From contig OX392534.1 in the NCBI GenBank assembly GCA_947623455.1, forward strand, positions 41,607,426 through 41,671,425: a DNA stretch of 64,000 nt. Direction: 5' to 3'. The stretch comes from Mimachlamys varia. Lineage: Eukaryota; Mollusca; Bivalvia; Pectinida; Pectinidae. The notes beneath the pieces are model-generated. The model was not told where the DNA came from and did not search any database. It saw only the letters and a program-made list of their open reading frames with translations. Below, piece by piece: positions 46,771 to 58,720 of this stretch; position 1 is the stretch's first letter, and every line of letters begins with the position of its first letter. The position numbers and the translations under genes are program-made.

Positions 46771-46990
46771 GGGCCGCGTAGGCCGAGTGGTTAAGGTGAC
46801 CCGACATTCTATCACTAGTCCTCCACCTCTGGGTTGCCAGTTCGAAACCCACGTGAGGCAGTTACAAGGTACTGACCGTAGGTCGGTGGTTTTTCTCCGG
46901 TTAATCCGGCTTTCATTCATCTCCAAAACCTGGCACGTCCTTAAATGACATTGGCTGTTAATAGCACGTAAAACAAAATAAATTAAACCA
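46771..46990 (+). repeat. Full-length tRNA-derived SINE following the head array
   Basis: The head is GGGCCGCGTAGGCCGAGTGG; the B box is CCAGTTCGAAACCCACGTGA. The body and 3' tail match 45951-46170, ending AGCACGTAAAACAAAATAAA. Confidence 0.9.
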
Positions 46991-48956
46991 AACCAATCTG
47001 ACACAACACGACCAATGTTATAGAACGACATTTAGGCTACAGACGGATACATTAAAAAGAGGACGTTAGAACGTCTTACCGACACTGGATACGTCACCTA
47101 TAACAACGACGTCCACGTCATCGGATTAGTAACTCATAACAACGATGTTCCCATCACAGGATCATGAACAGCGTTTCCGCCCTAGAATAGCTGTCCTATG
47201 ACACGCCAAGAGCGACAAGGAAGTCAGGAGTTATATATGAATTATAGATTCATACAAACTGCTATTTTTTATAGAAACACAGTCACACAATTATATATGC
47301 ATCATAATATTCTACCAATAACGAATGAAAGCCAATATACTAGTATCTCTTATTATGAATGTGCTTATTTTACTTCTAAATAGCGAACGTGGTTGTTTCC
47401 TGTTTAGGCATTTCATCAACAACTTAATTAAATGGACATCAGTGTGTTTGAATCGTTTCCTTTCAGCAGATAGTATTAGAGGGTTTGAACCTAGTGTACT
47501 GTCCCAGTAACCTGTATCCAATCTATGTAGACCGTGGCCTTTCTCTTTAATATTGATACTCGCTCGAAACTTTATGACTAGCAAGTATTGTACGTTTTAG
47601 TTATTGTTCCTCTGAGATCTCGCAGGTCAGGGAGATCTTGATAGCTCTCAACTCACCGCCCGTGGAAATACACCCGGGAGAGAATTTTTTATGTTGGACT
47701 TCGTTTGATGTGTAAAAAACCTTTTGTCGCTGGCCAACTTAACTTTTCATCAAATTCCACAGTTCATCAATGGAAACGTAATTAACGGAATTACTCAAAA
47801 TAAGTAAGAGACAAACAAAAGTATTTTTGCCATTAAAATTGAGTGCCTTCGAACCGGAAGAACAATTATGAATATCTATCTGTAGTATATTTTATGAGAC
47901 AATGACACAACGAAGGTAAATAAGCAGGGAGCGGTATACCAGTCGCATATACACAGTGTAATTTATCTCTTTGATAACGAAACAGCTTATGATGTCAGAG
48001 GTATAATAGATCTCTAGGTACTTGTAGAAAGCCTGACCTTGAGGAAAGGTCAAGCACACTATACCCGGTTTGGTCGTTTTGCGTTGCACAAGTGAGAATC
48101 TCTACCTGTTCTTTCCTACATTTGTGCTGTCCGAAGTGAAATTCAGGCTATTTGACATCTTTTTACCAAACTGGAAATGTTATTCGGCATTGACTCTAAC
48201 AAGGCCTATTTTCCAGAGTGATTTGATATCTAATTAGTTTTGTCCCGGTCGAAATTATGATTCGATCTTTGACCTCTGCATTTTATGACCTGTGACCTTC
48301 TCAATTAGTTATTATACCGAAAATATTAATCCACATTTGACCTGTGACCTCTTGATGACATTTTCAGTCGGATGTGCTTGTTTCCCTTTATTTAATTTTC
48401 TTGCTGATCACGTAGCGTTAACTTCTCATGTAGTATTATAAATAAAATATATCATACCGTAAATATGACTCGACCTTTGACCTGGAGTCTTCCATTTTCA
48501 GTCTTACACAAACTCCACCATTCGGAACTTCATCTCCATGTTTGACCATCAAATTTGCCCAACAATAGTGTGACTTCAGTGACATTTGTTCATTATTGGA
48601 ACACAGTCATAAATTTTGTTAGTAGTTTCCCGAGAACAAAGAACCAACCCCCACACAAGTTAATTTATTAAATATTTATGCAGTACAATCATTCAAAACG
48701 AATTCATTTCACAGTCATTTAAATACGCTATTACATAGCACTACGACAGTACGTGTATCTACTAGAGTATTTATAGGTATTATTGTAGACATGGATAAAT
48801 ATTGAAACTTTGAGCATGCCACTCGATTTAATCGACAATTGTCTGCGGTATTTAATCAGTCTGCCAGACAAGACGGCCATTAACGACAGTCACGTGATAC
48901 CAGACTAGCTCGTTATTGAGTAATACCTTGTAACCGTGTCAACTCCGTTACCTGTA
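46991..48956. other. Intergenic, no gene recognised
   Basis: No supported gene. Short overlapping open frames on both strands around 47.2-47.6 kb lack family similarity. Several TGACCT-rich phrases around 48.2-48.5 kb are not regular enough to call a tandem repeat. Confidence 0.5.
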
Positions 48957-49257
48957 AACTAGTCTGCCAAACCGATACGTCGGCTGGTACCCGTAAACTG
49001 GTCTACCACACCGGTACGTCGGCTGGTACCCGTAAACTAGTCTACCACACCGATACGTCGGCTGGTACCCGTAAACTAGTCTACTTCAACGATACTTCGG
49101 CCGGTACCCGTAAACTAGTCTACCACACCGATACGTCGGCTGGTACCCGTAAACTAGTCTACTTCAACGATACTTCGGCCGGTACCCGTAAACTAGTCTA
49201 CCACACCTATACGTCGGCCGGTACCCGTGAACTAGTCTTCCACACCGATACGTCAGC
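48957..49257. repeat. 39-bp minisatellite
   Basis: About eight units of CTAGTCTACCACACCGATAC plus GTCGGCTGGTACCCGTAAA. Two unit types (CACACCGATACG and TTCAACGATACT) alternate in the middle, showing a 78-bp dimer. Confidence 0.93.
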
Positions 49258-49740
49258 TGATCCCGAGATACCAGACACTTAACTGGTCACGATTACACCC
49301 GATAGCCCTTAATCTCATCCCGGATACCAAACTTCAGTTCAGACTTCCCTGAGTTCAGCTCCAAGCCCCGGTAACGCATGGATTGGTCCTTGGTTGTTAA
49401 TTATAATGCCCCAACACTCAACCTCACCACTGACTTCCTCAGCAGACTCTGGTATACATACTAACTTCACCACAGACTTTCCTTACCCCAACCTCACTCT
49501 TGAATCCTCTTACCCCAACCTCAATCTAGACCAATAGGCCTACTGGTTGCGTTTTCTACAGTATTTACGGTAACGGTTAGGGTAAGACAATCCAACCGCA
49601 CTCTAAAATTTTCTAACCCTAACTCCGGACACCAGATTTACTAAGAATGGCCAATGTTAATACGCTCTGACTTCACCTCAGGTTTCCCTACCCCCATCTC
49701 ACTTTAGAATTCTCTATCCCAAATCACTCCAGACTCAGAA

Positions 49741-49755
49741 CCCCCCCCCCCCCCC
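49741..49755. repeat. Homopolymer run of 15 C
   Basis: Uninterrupted C15, an assembly-sensitive G-quadruplex-capable tract on the minus strand, just before a 29-bp minisatellite. Confidence 0.9.
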
Positions 49756-49935
49756 AGCCTAACTCCAGACTTTTTGTACCCCCAGCCTTACTCCAGACTT
49801 TTCGTACCCCCAGCCTAACTCCAGACTTTTCGTACCCCCAGCCTAACTCAAGACTATTCGTACCACCAGCCTAATTTCAGACTTTTCGTACCCCAAGCCT
49901 ATAATTCCAGACTGTTCGTACCCCCAGCCTTCCTC
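49756..49935. repeat. 29-bp minisatellite
   Basis: About six units of CCAGCCTAACTCCAGACTTT plus TCGTACCCC. The sequence upstream (49.4-49.74 kb) is loosely similar (repeated CCCCAACCTCA and AGACTT), suggesting an older, decayed part of the same array. Confidence 0.88.
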
Positions 49936-50397
49936 AACTTCCAATCCCTATCCAGACAAATCTGATTAAAATCATATCTTGATCTCCGCGCCGTTCCGTA
50001 AACTTCTCTCTGCTGCGTTAAGATCTGAGATAATCCCATAGAGGGTCATGTCCCGATGACCTTTCGCATTAGCCAATCAAATTACTACTGGCAGAATCTT
50101 GACAGTGAATTTTTGTGGCGACAAAGCCTGCATAACACATTTTTCCGTTTAGTCATTTCGTCACCAAAAAGTTCGTGCGGAATACTATAGTAATGTGACG
50201 AAATGGCTTGCTGCAAGATGACAGGTCGGTGGAAAATTATTTTAGTGTTAAGTAAAAGAGGCGACAAAGGTCATCTGGACGTGGGATGTTGTCAGATCCT
50301 TGTAAAACGGAGTGAGAACAAGGATCTGCATTTTAATCAGATTGCTATCCAGACTACTAGTATTGTCACTCTAATAGCCCTAACATCCAACATCAAC

Positions 50398-50475
50398 CGA
50401 GACTTCCGTAGAGCTAACCTTACTCCCGGAACATCACGCGAGACTTCCGTAGAGCTGACCTTACTCCCGGAACTG
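50398..50475. repeat. Direct duplication, about 38 bp twice
   Basis: GAGACTTCCGTAGAGCTAAC and CTTACTCCCGGAAC occur twice in a row. They fall inside the 94-codon open frame 50203-50487, which I do not recognise as a protein. Confidence 0.8.
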
Positions 50476-50723
50476 GTATATATCTGAAAAATGGAAAAAA
50501 AGTTACTATGTTGATAGACAGATACAATGTATTCGAAGGGGATAGAATGCTAATTAAGTTACCCGGGGCTTCCAATAAAAGATATCTACTATACTACAAT
50601 TCAGTTACCACAACCGCGTACTGAAGCACGTGTTGAGTAACCAACATATTGAAAAAAGCCTTATTTGTAAATATAAAATAATAATAATAATTCGAGGTTC
50701 TTATATACCGCTTTATCACGACC

Positions 50724-51100
50724 TTAAAGGCCCACTATACGTAACTTCAGGAAATTTTCCAGGATTCTGAAAAATTATGAAAACAAATCCAAATGATAAC
50801 CATTCAAAAATAAGCCTAAAACGAAGTAAACTTGAGCGGTAACTAACCAGAAACTCTTGACAAAAAATCCAAAGAAATGAAAATCAGATGGGGCCCACTT
50901 CAACAACAAACCGAAGGTCGAAATGGACGCGTGTTTACAAATACTGTGTTTCAACTGCTGCTGTATCGGTAACCACGTCATAATTTATCTTGAATATTGC
51001 TGATATCAGTTAACCTTAACTAAATGTATAAACATAATCAGTTATTAGGCTGAATTTTCGCTTCAAGTTTTGCCGAAAGATACGTATATTGGGCCTTTAA
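50724..51100 (-). mobile_element. MITE of the TTAA family, best-preserved copy
   Basis: TTAA duplications at 50724-50727 and 51097-51100 flank terminal inverted repeats: left AGGCCCACTATACGTAACTT, right GATACGTATATTGGGCCT. About 370 bp, noncoding. Copies of the same element lie in DMTF1 intron 1, SUCLG2 intron 2 and at 58343. TTAA target duplication is typical of piggyBac-type transposition. Confidence 0.9.
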
Positions 51101-51402
51101 AGGCTGCCTCAAAGTAGTTTACAAATAAATATCCGTGGTTGTAGGACCTTAGCAACCAGCCAATATCGTTCTCAACTCCCTGGGGAACATTCAACCGGTG
51201 CTGCCATTTCGGCGCTAGCAGCACGCATTCTACAAATCTAGCACTACCCAACCACGTACTCATTTGTAGCGGAGTAGACTGGAACAAGCAGAGTAAAGTA
51301 TCTTGCTCAAGGATACAACACAAATGTTGTGGCCTGGACTCGAACTCGCAACCTTTTGATCACAAGCATGGCGTCTTACCACTAGACCACCGTGCCTCCA
51401 AG
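51101..51402 (-). repeat. tRNA-derived SINE with long tail
   Basis: The minus strand has the head GGCACGGTGGTCTAGTGG and a B box GCGAGTTCGAGTCCAGGCC, followed by TTGTATCCTTGAGCAAGATA and about 230 bp of tail. The CTTGAGCAAG-type block is characteristic of a widely shared SINE central region. The tail abuts the TTAA MITE at its left. Confidence 0.7.
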
Positions 51403-51683
51403 ATACTCATGTGGCGCCTGTTCTGACATCAGCTACTGAGTGTACACGAACCAAACCAACTATACATTTGGTATGTCTTATTATCACGATCGACAAATAA
51501 CATATCTATTAAAACGCAAGTGGAAGCAAGGTCATGATGACGACTCGGCATTTATTAATCGTACAAGTCATCCAGACTTTTTTTACATTTTGTCTTTGAA
51601 ATTGATATCTTAAAAAATATCCTTGGATTAAAATCTGATAAAAAGATATCAAAAGAAAATATCACAGTTAATAATGTCTAAAT

Positions 51684-52650
51684 GGGAAGTTTATGTCTTT
51701 CGCCGGAGATTATGTCTTCTGTGTCAAAGCTTTGGGCATAATGTGTAATTAGAGTAAGACCGGGTAATTCAGATTGACGTAAGAAATTAGTTCATTTTTA
51801 ATCAATTTCGTTGAGTTAAGGTTAATTTTAGGATTTTCCTTTATCGCAACCAACTCTCTACCAAACTCTATACAAAAAATGACAAAGTGTTTATATATCT
51901 GACTTTCTGCTACCACTAGTCCTCCACCTCTAGATTGCTAGTTCGAGGCCTACTCTGGGCAATCGTCATTGGTCGAAGTTGGTTTTTCTTCGAGAAGTCC
52001 GGCTTTCCTCCATCGCTTTTACGTCTTTAATTAAATGACCATAACTATTAACAGAACGTAAAACAAAGGGTGATATCTGCGGTATCCTCTACAGTGCAGA
52101 CATTGATGACATCACAATTAATTAATCATCTGTCCCTATCGCCTGCTGATTCCCCTTTCAAATAATATTGGTTGTTACGATGGCTTTCCAGCAAATAACC
52201 TGATGTTTTCATTGTCTTTGAAATAAACAAAACAAATGAAGAATTAAATGAACCCGACGAAACCTATCTCTTAAGGGTTTTCATATGTACATGTTTGTAA
52301 ATACGACGAAATTACAGTGGCGTTTCGGAACACCTCTTCCCATTTTCAATTCTTCCATCGAAGATGACTGAATCGGCCGAGGAGTTCGGAATAGTTGTTT
52401 GTCTGTTGCCATATATTCAGCTTCCCTAAATGTAATAAAACTCAATGTTGATACAACGGAACGAAATTAATGTTTGTGTCGTAGACGAATGTCAATCTGA
52501 GATAACGGAGATCACAAAGCTCTTTTACACAACAGTAATATCTTACGCTGGCTCTGGATTACCTTAGCTTACACTAATTACACATTTTACTTGGAGGTTT
52601 GACACACAATACATAATCTCCGGCGAAAGACATAAACTTCTCTATTACGC
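51684..52650. mobile_element. Inverted-repeat element about 960 bp long
   Basis: The left arm, about 51684-51790, contains GAAGTTTATGTCTTTCGCCG and GAGATTATGT. The right arm, about 52535-52650, is the reverse complement with roughly 80-85 percent identity over 110 bp. The centre is noncoding and carries a truncated SINE (51905-52070). I see no transposase. Confidence 0.75.
51905..52070 (+). repeat. 5'-truncated SINE nested in the inverted-repeat element
   Basis: GCTACCACTAGTCCTCCACC, then TTGGTTTTTCTTCGAGAAGT, CCGGCTTTCCTCCAT, and a 3' end GAACGTAAAACAAAG. Same family as 45951-46170, lacking the A box. Confidence 0.75.
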
Positions 52651-52974
52651 ATTGTTATCCATGAAATCTTCCTTTGATCTCAACCAAATGATGTCTTTGT
52701 AAAATATCGATTCTTAAGACGACATGACGAAATGTTCTGTTTACTTGCTGTGTATATTAGTGACACTTCCGGCTGCTGTAATAATGGCCTTGTTGATTTA
52801 TAAAATTGTATTCCCGATAAAGATGACAAGAAATGCTAATAAGTGTTATATATGGGCTTAACTGAATTTGATAGAAGACATTGTAGCATGTTCCATGCCT
52901 GAGTTCCTATTGCAGTTTAAGCTCAGTAATGTTGTTTTCGCCTTTGTTTTTATTGAGCCGCCACTCATGAACCA

Positions 52975-54070
52975 TATATGTCGACGAATATTGCAGTATG
53001 ATGAAGTATATTTATATTTATATGTCGACGAATACTGCAGTATGATGAAGTATATTTATATGTCGACGAATACTGCAGTATGATGAAGTATATTTATATT
53101 TATATGTCGACGAAAACTGCAGTATGATGAAGTATATTTATATTGATATGTCGACGAATACTGCAGTATGATGAAGTATATTTATATTTATATGTCGACG
53201 AATACTGCAGTATGATGAAGTATATTTATATTTATATGTCGACGAAAACTGCAGTATGATGAAGTATATTTATATTTATATGTCGACGAATATTGCAGTA
53301 TGATGAAGTATATTTATATTTATATGTCGACGAAAACTGTAGTATGATGAAGTATATTTATATTTATATGTCGACGAAAACTGCAGTATGATGAAGTATA
53401 TTTATATTTATATGTCGACGAATATTGCAGTATGATGAAGTATATTTATATTTATATGTCGACGAAAACTGCAGTATGATAAAGTATATTTATATTTATA
53501 TGTCGACGAATACTGCAGTATGATGAAGTATATTTATATTTATATGTCGACGAATACTGCAGTATGATGAAGTATATTTATATTTATATGTCGACGAATA
53601 TTGCAGTATGATGAAGTATATTTATATTTATATGTCGACGAATACTGCAGTATGATGAAGTATATTTATATTTATATGTCGACGAATACTGCAGTATGAT
53701 GAAGTATATTTATATTTATATGTCGACGAATACTGCAGTATGATGAAGTATATTTATATTTATATGTCGACGAATATTGCAGTATGATGAAGTATATTTA
53801 TATTTATATGTCGACGAATATTGCAGTATGATGAAGTATATTTATATTTATATGTCGACGAATACTGCAGTATGATAAAGTATATTTATATTTATATGTC
53901 GACGAATACTGCAGTATGATGAAGTATATTTATATTTATATGTCGACGAATACTGCACTATGATGAAGTATATTTATATTTATATGTCGACGAATACTGC
54001 AGTATGATGAAGTATATTTATATTTATATGTCGACGAATATTGCAGTATGATGAAGTATATTTATATTTT
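52975..54070. repeat. 44-bp AT-rich satellite array
   Basis: About 25 units of 44 bp: ATATGTCGACGAATACTGCA plus GTATGATGAAGTATATTTATATTT. Units are almost identical; variation is nearly limited to AATACTGCAG, AATATTGCAG and AAAACTGCAG. One unit near 53045 is shortened by six bases. This is the most homogeneous array in the window. Confidence 0.97.
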
Positions 54071-54075
54071 CTCTT

Positions 54076-54522
54076 TCTGCTTCTACGGATCCATCATTCT
54101 TCGTTTTAGAATATCACCAAATATCAGACCAGAACCTAAACTTCACCAAAAACTATTTAAAAAACCGGATAAGAATCATTAAACCATCGGAAACTAGGGA
54201 AAAACAGGAACAGAGGTATCAAATGAACAAAAACAAGAATTGAGATGCTACCGAGCAATTAAAAACGACAAAATACACGACAAGCGATTGCATTTCACAA
54301 ACACATTGAAAAAAGAGAAAGGAAATTGAATCATCGAAACCATTAAACCAAGAAAGAAGATGACAACGAACAACTGAAAATACCAAGACCCGAAGATGAA
54401 AACCACAAGAACAGACTGACGTTGAATTTAACAGAAAACCGCAAAAATAACAGCAAGAGGTGAACTACTGAAAACCACCAAGACAAGATTGAGGATGCAA
54501 CTGAGCAGTTTAAAAAAAATCA
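54076..54522. other. Purine-rich intergenic stretch
   Basis: The plus strand is dominated by A and AAG/GAAA/ACCA phrases such as AAAACCACCAAGAC. No gene. It leads directly into a Penelope-like-element fragment. Confidence 0.5.
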
Positions 54523-54665
54523 GAGAATACCAAAGCGTCAACAAAACCATAATCCGAACTCAAAATCGATTAAACTAGGGGCAAAATAGGAACAAAGGAA
54601 AGATTTACATAGAGACTCGCGTAAAAGCACACGAGAATAAGACCAGGTGTTCCGGAAGAGAAAAC
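54523..54665 (-). mobile_element. Noncoding fragment of the Penelope-like element
   Basis: The block GAGAATACCAAAGCGTCAAC, CATAATCCGAACTC, GAACAAAGGAAAGATTTACA and GGTGTTCCGGAAGAG is shared with 57269-57475 and 63138-63245, and in reverse complement with 59930-60020 and 60790-61012. At 60.3-61 kb it follows reverse-transcriptase sequence, which gives the orientation. Confidence 0.65.
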
Positions 54666-57268
54666 CACCAAATACAAAATTTAACGTTGAGTTAGCAATA
54701 CCGAAAACTCCACTCTATCACCCGCCCTCGTGTCTCCCTTAAAATATAGTCCATATCGAGATGTTGGCAATGCTCTTACAAAAAATAGCAACTGTGAAAA
54801 CGTTCGTGAATGGGAAATCACAAATCAGTTTTAAGTCGTGCCTCCATAAGTGTCCCCACCTCGAAGCCGTACCCGTGTGGGAGGTTAACGGTACGGAACG
54901 GCATGTATTGTCAATAATGAAAGTGCCCACTGAAAGGCCACCAATTGACAGCCCTATTGACTGAGGACATTAATACCAACATATGAAGTATTATATATTT
55001 GTTTAAACTATAGGGATTCAAAAATAACAATAATATTTTAATGTCAGATCATGTCCACCCCGACCCTGGGTGAGCTAGTTATGTCTGTTAACCTATACCA
55101 GGGCGGCGGATGGATCCCAATTCAACACGTGGGTGTTAAAACAAGACTGAGAGAAAGGCATATTGACATTTTCATAGGACTGAACTTTTCAAAAACCAGT
55201 TTTGATATGACAGTTAATTCTGCTGATTAAACATAACGTCAACAGGTATGGCAGTACAGTCTGTCGATTAAGCATATTATCAACAAATATTTTTAAAGTT
55301 AAAAAGGTATCGTCACATCACAGATTCATTACAATTTACATGCATTAGCGCATCTGGGACGATCACAGTCGATTCAACACCATATCGGCAAAACATCTTT
55401 TTAACAATTCTGAAAAAAACAGATGATGCAATTGATTATAAACAAATGTGTATAATACAAATCAGTCAGGCACAATTTCGGAATTTGAACACAATCTGCT
55501 ATTAAATTGTTTTCTACACATCTCGAATAACGAATCAGCAACTTAAAATTTGTAAATAAACATCGATTCCCAGAAAAACAGCATATCAATAACACACAGA
55601 GAAGTCTCAACGGAATTTTTCATAAATGACAAACATGTTTTTTTCTGTTGGTATTTATTGACATATTACGAATATAAATAGAAGTTGTCGTGATAAAATT
55701 TGCTTCTATATCTTTAATGAAATGACAATACATGTTTTTCTGACAAACAACTTCGTGTTTTATTACTATCCATCAATAACCTTATTCCCTAGGGGTCACT
55801 GCCAGCTGTAGTCGTCTAGTACAAAATAACAGGGCGTTGATTTCATCTGCAATTACATCGATATATGTGTGGGAGCCAACACTGACATGATTTAAAAGAT
55901 ATTGTTTTATGTTTTGATTGCTGTTATAAAATGTATCCAATATTTTTTGCTTCAATTTTGTTGGTTTAAGTTGCAATTAGTGAATGAAAAAAGTTAGAGA
56001 TTTAATGCTTTGTTTACTTTTCATCATTATCTATACATGTATTTATTTTTTGTTCGTTTGCTTTGCCCTATTGACTTGAGCTGCAACAACACAAACATGA
56101 TGGGGAGCAACCATTTAGACCAAATAAAACGTTTCGTTTCCCTTTTTTATCTGCGCATCTATTTTGTTTTTGTTTTGTTTTTCATGGGTCATTGGAAAAC
56201 ATGATAGTGAAAAATTACTGAATTGTTTTGATGTTTTATTTTTTTATCTATGCATCTTTTTTTGTGTTTTTTTCTTCTTCTAGCTCATTTAAAAACAATT
56301 CTGAATTATTACTGAATTTGATGTATTATTATATTGCCTGGTCCTATTTTTATATGTAGGTCACAATTTATGATATCGAATACTGTATTCAAATTATGTA
56401 GGACATACTAACGTATAACAAATAATGATTAAATGATAATGTTATTTTTTTTTGTTTAATTGGACAAATTGTATGGTGAGCAGAGTTGTATAAAAAAACG
56501 TTTAGTTAGAAAATGTGGGTATTTCAACATGACCACACAACCCGTAGGTGTTGATATACAAAAAATAAAACTTATCGGTGATAGCCACTAGAAGGCCCTA
56601 AATAGCATCCCTCCGCTGTCGGAATGGAATAAGAAAATATGAGGAGTTATTTAACAAATAGTCTATCAATTATTAAAGTACTATATCCAAAATGTAAGCA
56701 GTATAGTTTCGTACCGAGACAGAACGTGATAGCTCCGGCGCCACTTCCCGACGTGTCTCATGTATCATGTATTATTACATCTATAAAATATACAAACTCG
56801 ATTTGTGTCGTCATGGATGAACAATATAGATATTTAAGAGGAAATTTATATGTACTATAATGGATATACAAGGTGAAAAATCGTATTTACCATGTTTTAG
56901 GTTTCTGAGTGGCGTGAACTTTCTACATATTTTAGGTTTAAGTCTAAATCAGTGGAATTACACCACAGGGAAATGTGCAATGACTAAAATAGCTAGAGTA
57001 AAACAACTCGGCGGAACACTTTATACGTGATTGACAGCGCTCGTCAAAAGGAATACATGCATACGAAGCGAGTAACATTCTTTTATTTTCAGAACGAAAG
57101 AGTACACAAAAGAACAAATGAGTATACGAACAATTGAACGGGCAAACGAACGAACCTAAACGAATAAAAAAGATGATCTTGATATTGCCTGTGTTCTGTT
57201 ATAAAATGCATCTTGGGATATAAGCTATTTAAAGTTTCTAACACCGTATGATGTTAATTTTTTTTTTA
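54666..57268. other. Intergenic, no gene recognised
   Basis: AT-rich. The open frames 54761-54964, 55401-55610, 56010-56204 and 56639-56860 show no family similarity or splice context that I can support. Confidence 0.5.
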
Positions 57269-57475
57269 GAGAATACCGAAGCGTCAACAAACCATAATCC
57301 GAACTCGATTAAACTAAGGGCACAATATGAACCAATTGGAAAAGTACAAAAGAAGTCCTCATTCACAATCACAAAAAGTAAGCACACTCATGAGCATACT
57401 CAAAAACGCATATCTTCATATCACACAAAGATACAAAATATTTCCAAATGAGACAAAGATGGCGACCATAAAACT
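57269..57475 (-). mobile_element. Noncoding fragment of the Penelope-like element
   Basis: This matches 54523-54665 at the left (GAGAATACCGAAGCGTCAAC) and then the reverse complement of 60735-60850 (CAAAAGTAAGCACACTC-like, TTTCCAAATGAGACAAAGAT). The two partial matches are joined by a deletion. Confidence 0.65.
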
Positions 57476-58342
57476 TGCACATTGTTCTGATCAACCTGCA
57501 TATCTGAAATCCCCGTGCAATAGATTTGATTGTCAGCAGTCGTTATCGATCATGAAAATCGTGATATTTAGAGCAAGCTCTAGAATAAGGAATCAACTGC
57601 GACATGTAAACACCATAGACTGGAGAAGCAGGGATGTTACTATCAAGAAATGGAAAGTTAACGATAGAAAAATTGAAATCATCACGTTTATCGTATAGCT
57701 TAGTAGTAAGATGTCCATGTTGGTCACAGTTTAAGTACAGATCAAGGAAAATAGCTGATGTAGAAGAGTCTGTTGTGTCCTTTAATTCAATGATAATTTA
57801 GTCATAGCTATTTCAAAACATTTTTTTATTTTAGGAAGGGGTGCTCATGATTGATTAAAAGATCTTTCCAGGTTTTCAAAATCAACATCTCGTTAATTTC
57901 ACTTCTGGAGTACACAGTGTCACAATAAGGCTGAAGCACTGATTTAATGGTACTAAGAATGGTAGTAAGAAGTTTTGACAAAGTATACCACGGTGTCAAC
58001 ACACCATGTTAGATTATAGTGTAGTGAATTCAAATAAACAATAGTCTAAAATGAGGATACAACAAAACAAAAAGATATGAGTCCAAACAACAAAACCGAG
58101 GTAAAATGCAATGCTCTCGTGTTAACGTTGCGCCTGCCCATTATTTTCGGGAAGGCAATAAACTGATATCCATTGAAACCAACAAAATGGCGAGACATCT
58201 TTTCCTGGTCTGTCTGCCTCGGGAATGTGGTCAATAAAAAGACCAAACAGCAACAGCTGTGAGAAACATAAAGATGATAAAATTATATCATACTTGCATG
58301 ATAAATAAATATGTACTTAAATAAAAGCATTGCAAACCGCAC
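57476..58342. other. Intergenic, no gene recognised
   Basis: No supported gene. The right end of the open frame 57327-57698 lies here and has no recognised similarity. Confidence 0.45.
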
Positions 58343-58720
58343 TTAAAGGCCCAATATACGTAACTTTCGGCAAAACCTGAAGCGAAAATCAAGCCTAATA
58401 TATATTTTTTATATTTATAGATTTAGTTACGATTAACTGATATTCGCAATATTCAAGATGAATTCTTACGTGCAGCTGAAACTCGGTATCTGTAAGCATG
58501 CGTCCATTTCGAACCATCTCCTACCCTCGGTTTGTTGTTGAAGTGGGCCCCAGCTGAATTATTTCCAATTCTTTGGATTTTTCTGTCAAGAGTTTCTTGT
58601 TAGTTACCGCTTAGGTTTACTTCGTTTTAGGCTTTTTTTTGCATGGTTATCAACTGGATTTTTGTCAGAATTTTTCAGAATCACGAAAAGCTTCCCGAAG
58701 TTAAGTAAATTGGCCCTATA
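58343..58720 (+). mobile_element. MITE of the TTAA family, full-length copy
   Basis: Left TTAA at 58343-58346 followed by AGGCCCAATATACGTAACTT. The right terminus is AAGTTAAGTAAATTGGCCC, followed by TATAA, a decayed TTAA. It is co-linear with the reverse complement of 50724-51100. Confidence 0.88.

Noticed and set aside
46505..47031. Overlapping open frames on both strands with RCRASGRMSGHLN-type repeats
   Set aside because: These are the 60-bp SINE head array translated. Sixty is a multiple of three, so every frame without a stop stays open.
52975..54070. CRISPR-like regular array
   Set aside because: The units are directly tandem with no unique spacers, and the genome is eukaryotic. It is a satellite. 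The same applies to the arrays at 4.7, 21.6, 22.6, 29.8, 43.0, 49.0 and 49.8 kb.
57327..57698. 123-codon open frame
   Set aside because: Its first half is antisense Penelope-like noncoding sequence shared with 60735-60850; the rest has no recognised similarity.
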